DNA of 45,182 nucleotides from Nitrospira sp. GTDB lineage: Bacteria > Nitrospirota > Nitrospiria > Nitrospirales > Nitrospiraceae. This document shows, piece by piece, positions 42,374 through 45,182 of this stretch. The notes beneath the pieces are model-generated. The model worked only from the letters and a program-made list of their open reading frames with translations, searched no databases and was not told where the DNA came from. The position numbers and the translations under genes were made by a program. Within the stretch, counting starts at the first letter, position 1, and each line of letters starts with the position of its first letter. The DNA is taken from NCBI GenBank assembly GCA_019636875.1, contig JAHBWR010000014.1, positions 1 to 45,182 of the forward strand, in the 5' to 3' direction.

Positions 42374-43300
42374 ATGTCTGTTGAAACCGAAGATGCGTTC
42401 CAGAAAGAACTGATTGAACTGTTCGTTCAAGAAGCACAGGAATGGCTCCAGCAGATTCATGTGGCTCTCGATGAACTTCAACAGGCTCCCCCTGCCGAGC
42501 GTCATCGGTCCTTGGCTCAGACCATTCAGGTCGGCATCACCAATCTCGGTGGATCTGCAGCGACCATTCACCTGAGCGATGTCGAACGAGCGAGTTTTTC
42601 AGCCCTTCCCTTTGTTGAAGCCGTTCAAGAACCGGGTGCATCGATCTCGGCGGATGATTTCCTCGCTCTCTGTAAGCAATTAGGTCATATTCATGGAGCG
42701 CTGACACGGGCGACCGGTGTTACCTTTGAGAGCGAGCCCGACCAAACCGCTGTCGAGAGTGCTCCGGCTGTGATTGGCACACAAGAGCTCTTGGTTCGCC
42801 TCCGTGCCATTCCTGAGCAACGTATGGCGCCAGAGACCTCCTCGAGGAATTTAGTTCAGACCGTGATGGCTCAGGCAGAGGGACTGATGAATCGCGGGAT
42901 GGAACAGTGTAACCTTGCCTCGATCCACGAGTTTCTCGACCGGCTAGAAGAAGCGGAGCAGGGGTTTCTGGACCTGGTCCGTCAGGACATCCTCCATCTC
43001 TCCACCCTATTTCAGGCACTCCAAAACGGCGGAGCAGCGTCAGCACAACTACAGACTGCCGTGGAGCGTGTTGCACAACTGTGGTCGGCAGCTCAGCAAG
43101 TTAACGCGTCCCATGCCATGACGTTTTTCATGGGGCTTCACAGCTTCTTGACGCTTGTGATGGAACAACGGATTGGTGTTGGCACCCATCGGTACGAGGC
43201 CGTCCATTCGCGTCTGGTTCAAACTGTCGACAGTCTGGAGGAATGGGTACAGGGCGGACGAACAGAGCGTGCGGCGATACAAGGGGTTTTGCCAAGATGA
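42374..43300 (+). CDS. degenerate Hpt-like helical protein
   Basis: A 308-residue, mainly helical protein. The first 100 residues follow the Hpt plan (FQKELIELFVQEAQEWLQQI, then GITNLGGSAATIHLSDVERA), but the site aligning with HTLKGSA of the kinase reads TNLGGSA, so the phospho-accepting His is replaced and the Lys is lost. The rest (about 145-300) is a second helical bundle with no motif I know. It may be a pseudo-Hpt regulator or structural partner of the receiver-coiled-coil protein, 47 bp upstream. Confidence 0.65.
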   Translation: MSVETEDAFQKELIELFVQEAQEWLQQIHVALDELQQAPPAERHRSLAQTIQVGITNLGGSAATIHLSDVERASFSALPFVEAVQEPGASISADDFLALCKQLGHIHGALTRATGVTFESEPDQTAVESAPAVIGTQELLVRLRAIPEQRMAPETSSRNLVQTVMAQAEGLMNRGMEQCNLASIHEFLDRLEEAEQGFLDLVRQDILHLSTLFQALQNGGAASAQLQTAVERVAQLWSAAQQVNASHAMTFFMGLHSFLTLVMEQRIGVGTHRYEAVHSRLVQTVDSLEEWVQGGRTERAAIQGVLPR

Positions 43301-43354
43301 TTGGTGTGCCGACCCGTCCGAAAGTCGTCGGTGTGAAACGAAGTAGGTGAAACG

Positions 43355-44233
43355 GTGTCTCTTGGGAATGCTGCGTGTGAGGTGTCCGGTATTCAGAGTT
43401 CATCGTACGAGCCTTACTGGGGCTTCCAACGGCGTCCGTTTGAAAACGTGCCGGACCCAACCTTCTACGTGCCATCCGTAAAACATGAAGCAGCCGTGGC
43501 ATGCATGCTGTATGGGATTCAGGCACGTAAAGGAGTCGTGATGTTGACCGGTGAGATCGGAAGTGGGAAGACGCTCATCAGTCGAGCGGTCATTTTGAAG
43601 CTTCCTCAGACTCAGTATGAGGTCGGTCTTGTATCTAACCCGACCATCCCCGAAAACGAATTCCTGGGAGAGATTTTATTCCAGCTCGGCTTGGATCCAG
43701 GCGGCACCAGAGGCGAACAACTCCGCCGATTGAACGACCAGCTGCTTGCCAACTACCATCAAGGCATCGACACAGTTGTCGTGGTGGATGAAGCTCAAGC
43801 GATCGAGCATGACCGCTTATTTGAGGAATTGCGACTCCTCAGCAATTTCCAGTTGAACGACCGGTTTCTCATCACTCTGGTGCTCGTCGGACAACCTGAA
43901 CTGCGTGATCGTATTGCGCAAATTCCTCAGCTCGCACAGCGCGTGGCCGTCTGCCACCATCTTGAACGCTTTGATCGTGCAGAAACCAAAGCGTACATCG
44001 TGGCTCGACTGGCTGCCGTGGGTTGTACCTTGCCGATATTTTCGTCTCCTGCGATTTCCGGAGTGTTTCAACGGACCGGCGGGGTCTGTCGTTTGATTAA
44101 CTCATTGTGTGACTTGTGTCTGTACTATGGAAGTATCGCAGGCGTGCGTCAAGTGAGTCGAACGCTGGTTGAACGGGTTGCAGGACGAATGGTTTGTGCA
44201 CGTGCGGCCAACGGCGTGGGGGCATGCGCATGA
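43355..44233 (+). CDS. ExeA/MshM-like AAA ATPase
   Basis: A 292-residue ATPase. YWGFQRRPFENVPDPTFYVP is the ExeA-type opening. Walker A is LTGEIGSGKTLISRA, Walker B VVVVDEAQAI, and LVGQPELRDRI is typical of the family. ExeA-type ATPases help assemble secretion or pilus machinery at the envelope. GTG 43355 is preceded by AGTAGG. The gene overlaps the next by ATGA. It is shorter than ExeA proper and lacks a membrane or peptidoglycan-binding C terminus. Confidence 0.88.
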   Translation: MSLGNAACEVSGIQSSSYEPYWGFQRRPFENVPDPTFYVPSVKHEAAVACMLYGIQARKGVVMLTGEIGSGKTLISRAVILKLPQTQYEVGLVSNPTIPENEFLGEILFQLGLDPGGTRGEQLRRLNDQLLANYHQGIDTVVVVDEAQAIEHDRLFEELRLLSNFQLNDRFLITLVLVGQPELRDRIAQIPQLAQRVAVCHHLERFDRAETKAYIVARLAAVGCTLPIFSSPAISGVFQRTGGVCRLINSLCDLCLYYGSIAGVRQVSRTLVERVAGRMVCARAANGVGACA

Positions 44234-45182
44234 ACGAATGGTATCATCAGGCAGAACAGGCTCTGAACGACACGGCGGCTGCCGTACAAGGTGACCAGTC
44301 GTTTGCCTTGTCTTCGCTTGAACGGCTTGCAGCTGATCTGGTCGGATCGCTGCAACGTAATGATGAACTGGTTGTCGAAGCCTTGTCTGGACGAGCAGGC
44401 GCCCCATTAATTACAAACTTGATCAATGTGGCGATTTTAGGAACCAAGGTCGGGATAGGACTTGGGTACTACGGTGAGGAGCTGCGGCGATTGGCATTCG
44501 CGGGGCTCGTCCATGATATCGGCTTGTTTGCAGTACCCCATGCGTTGATCACCAAGAATGGCCGATTAACCCAGGAAGAGCGGGCCGTGATCGAGCAACA
44601 TCCCGACTTCGGCGCTCGAGTGATCGAGCGATGCGGTTCCGACTATCACTGGCTGGCAGGAGTGATCGGTCAGGTTCATGAACGCTTTAACGGGCAGGGA
44701 TATCCCAAGCGACTGAAGGGGCGAGAGATCAGTGAAATGGCGCAGATCTGTGGAGTAGTAGACGTATTCGACGCGTTAGTCAGCGAGCGTCCCTATCGCC
44801 GTCGCTTCCTCCCCCATGAAGCGGTGAAGGAGCTATTAGTGACCGAACGCATGACGTTCCCACGCGAGATCCTCAAGGCGCTGGTCGAGCAATTGTCGGT
44901 GTATCCGCTTGGGACGATGGTCCGATTGACGACCGGTGATGTCGGCTTCGTGGCCAAGGTCAATAGTCGCTATCCGCTTCGTCCAGTCGTGAGGGTTGAT
45001 CATGAGCAAGGGAATGAAGGCGCAGAAGGGCGTCAACTCGACCTCAGTCTGATTCCTTTGATTTCGGTGGTTGAGACGATGAATCCTCCTGCCGTCGGGC
45101 GTGTCACATTTCAGGCTCTCACACCGCAGACTCGGAGCGCTCTAGCACCGACAGTGGTCTCCGATCATTTTACGGCTCTTCT
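44230..45182 (+). CDS. HD-GYP-type phosphodiesterase, 3' end cut by the window
   Basis: The frame is open from ATG 44230 to the window edge, at least 317 residues, beginning MNEWYHQAEQALNDTAAAVQ. HD-GYP features: GLVHDIGLFAVPHAL (HD pair), EEQ-type helix IEQHPDFGARVIERCG, VHERFNGQGYPKRLKG (GYP) and CGVVDVFDALVSERPYRR. The usual K after HDIG is Leu and the first His of HHE is Val, so the metal site may differ. Such proteins degrade cyclic di-GMP. It is coupled to the ExeA-like gene and probably belongs to the motility operon. Confidence 0.85.
   Translation, partial: MNEWYHQAEQALNDTAAAVQGDQSFALSSLERLAADLVGSLQRNDELVVEALSGRAGAPLITNLINVAILGTKVGIGLGYYGEELRRLAFAGLVHDIGLFAVPHALITKNGRLTQEERAVIEQHPDFGARVIERCGSDYHWLAGVIGQVHERFNGQGYPKRLKGREISEMAQICGVVDVFDALVSERPYRRRFLPHEAVKELLVTERMTFPREILKALVEQLSVYPLGTMVRLTTGDVGFVAKVNSRYPLRPVVRVDHEQGNEGAEGRQLDLSLIPLISVVETMNPPAVGRVTFQALTPQTRSALAPTVVSDHFTAL

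Overview
The window is a gene-dense bacterial chromosome segment of moderate GC content. Gene content and style (many small secreted or membrane proteins, a cobalamin salvage and assembly block, a type IV pilus-like chemosensory operon, a CxxC-type L28) suggest a Nitrospira-like member of the Nitrospirota. That assignment is an inference from protein style only; no 16S gene or other decisive marker lies in the window.

Region 1 (1-10.3 kb) is accessory. It holds a DJ-1/PfpI protein, small membrane proteins, a REP-associated tyrosine transposase, a zinc-ribbon miniprotein, a cytochrome c lipoprotein, a secreted Lys/Glu/Met-rich repeat protein, a PII-like protein, an unidentified lipoprotein, a cytochrome P450, a membrane-anchored lytic transglycosylase-like protein and a secreted DUF2314 protein. 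Two genes here, a 22-residue membrane peptide (1635) and the repeat protein (4489), share a conserved, apparently structured leader of about 110 nt that I cannot name. It is the most novel-looking element in the window.

Region 2 (10.4-17.8 kb) is mixed housekeeping. It has a methyltransferase-glycosyltransferase fusion coupled to a second methyltransferase, ndk, gcvH, a ComEA-like HhH protein coupled to tyrS, tRNA-Gly(CCC) followed by a partial duplicate of its 3' end, a lipoprotein, a small anchored protein and rpmB.

Region 3 (17.9-33.3 kb) is a cobalamin block with two cobalamin riboswitches. The first precedes btuF-btuC-btuD plus a nitrilase-superfamily hydrolase. The second precedes btuB, cbiA, a Cys-rich CWC protein, cobO, cobU, cobT, cobS, cbiB, cobD, cbiZ and cobQ, mostly overlapping or a few bases apart. 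Together these import corrinoids, trim them (CbiZ), adenosylate and amidate them, attach aminopropanol and build the lower nucleotide loop. No corrin-ring synthesis genes are in the window.

Region 4 (33.8-45.2 kb, cut by the window end) is a Pil-Chp-like chemosensory operon. A strong sigma-28-type promoter precedes a PilH-like regulator, CheW, a PilJ-like receptor, a 1110-residue hybrid CheA/ChpA with three Hpt domains, two divergent CheW-like proteins, a receiver-coiled-coil protein, a degenerate Hpt-like protein without the phospho-accepting His, an ExeA-like ATPase and a partial HD-GYP-type protein. Coordinates follow the predicted coding frames; where I moved a start, the reason is in the entry.
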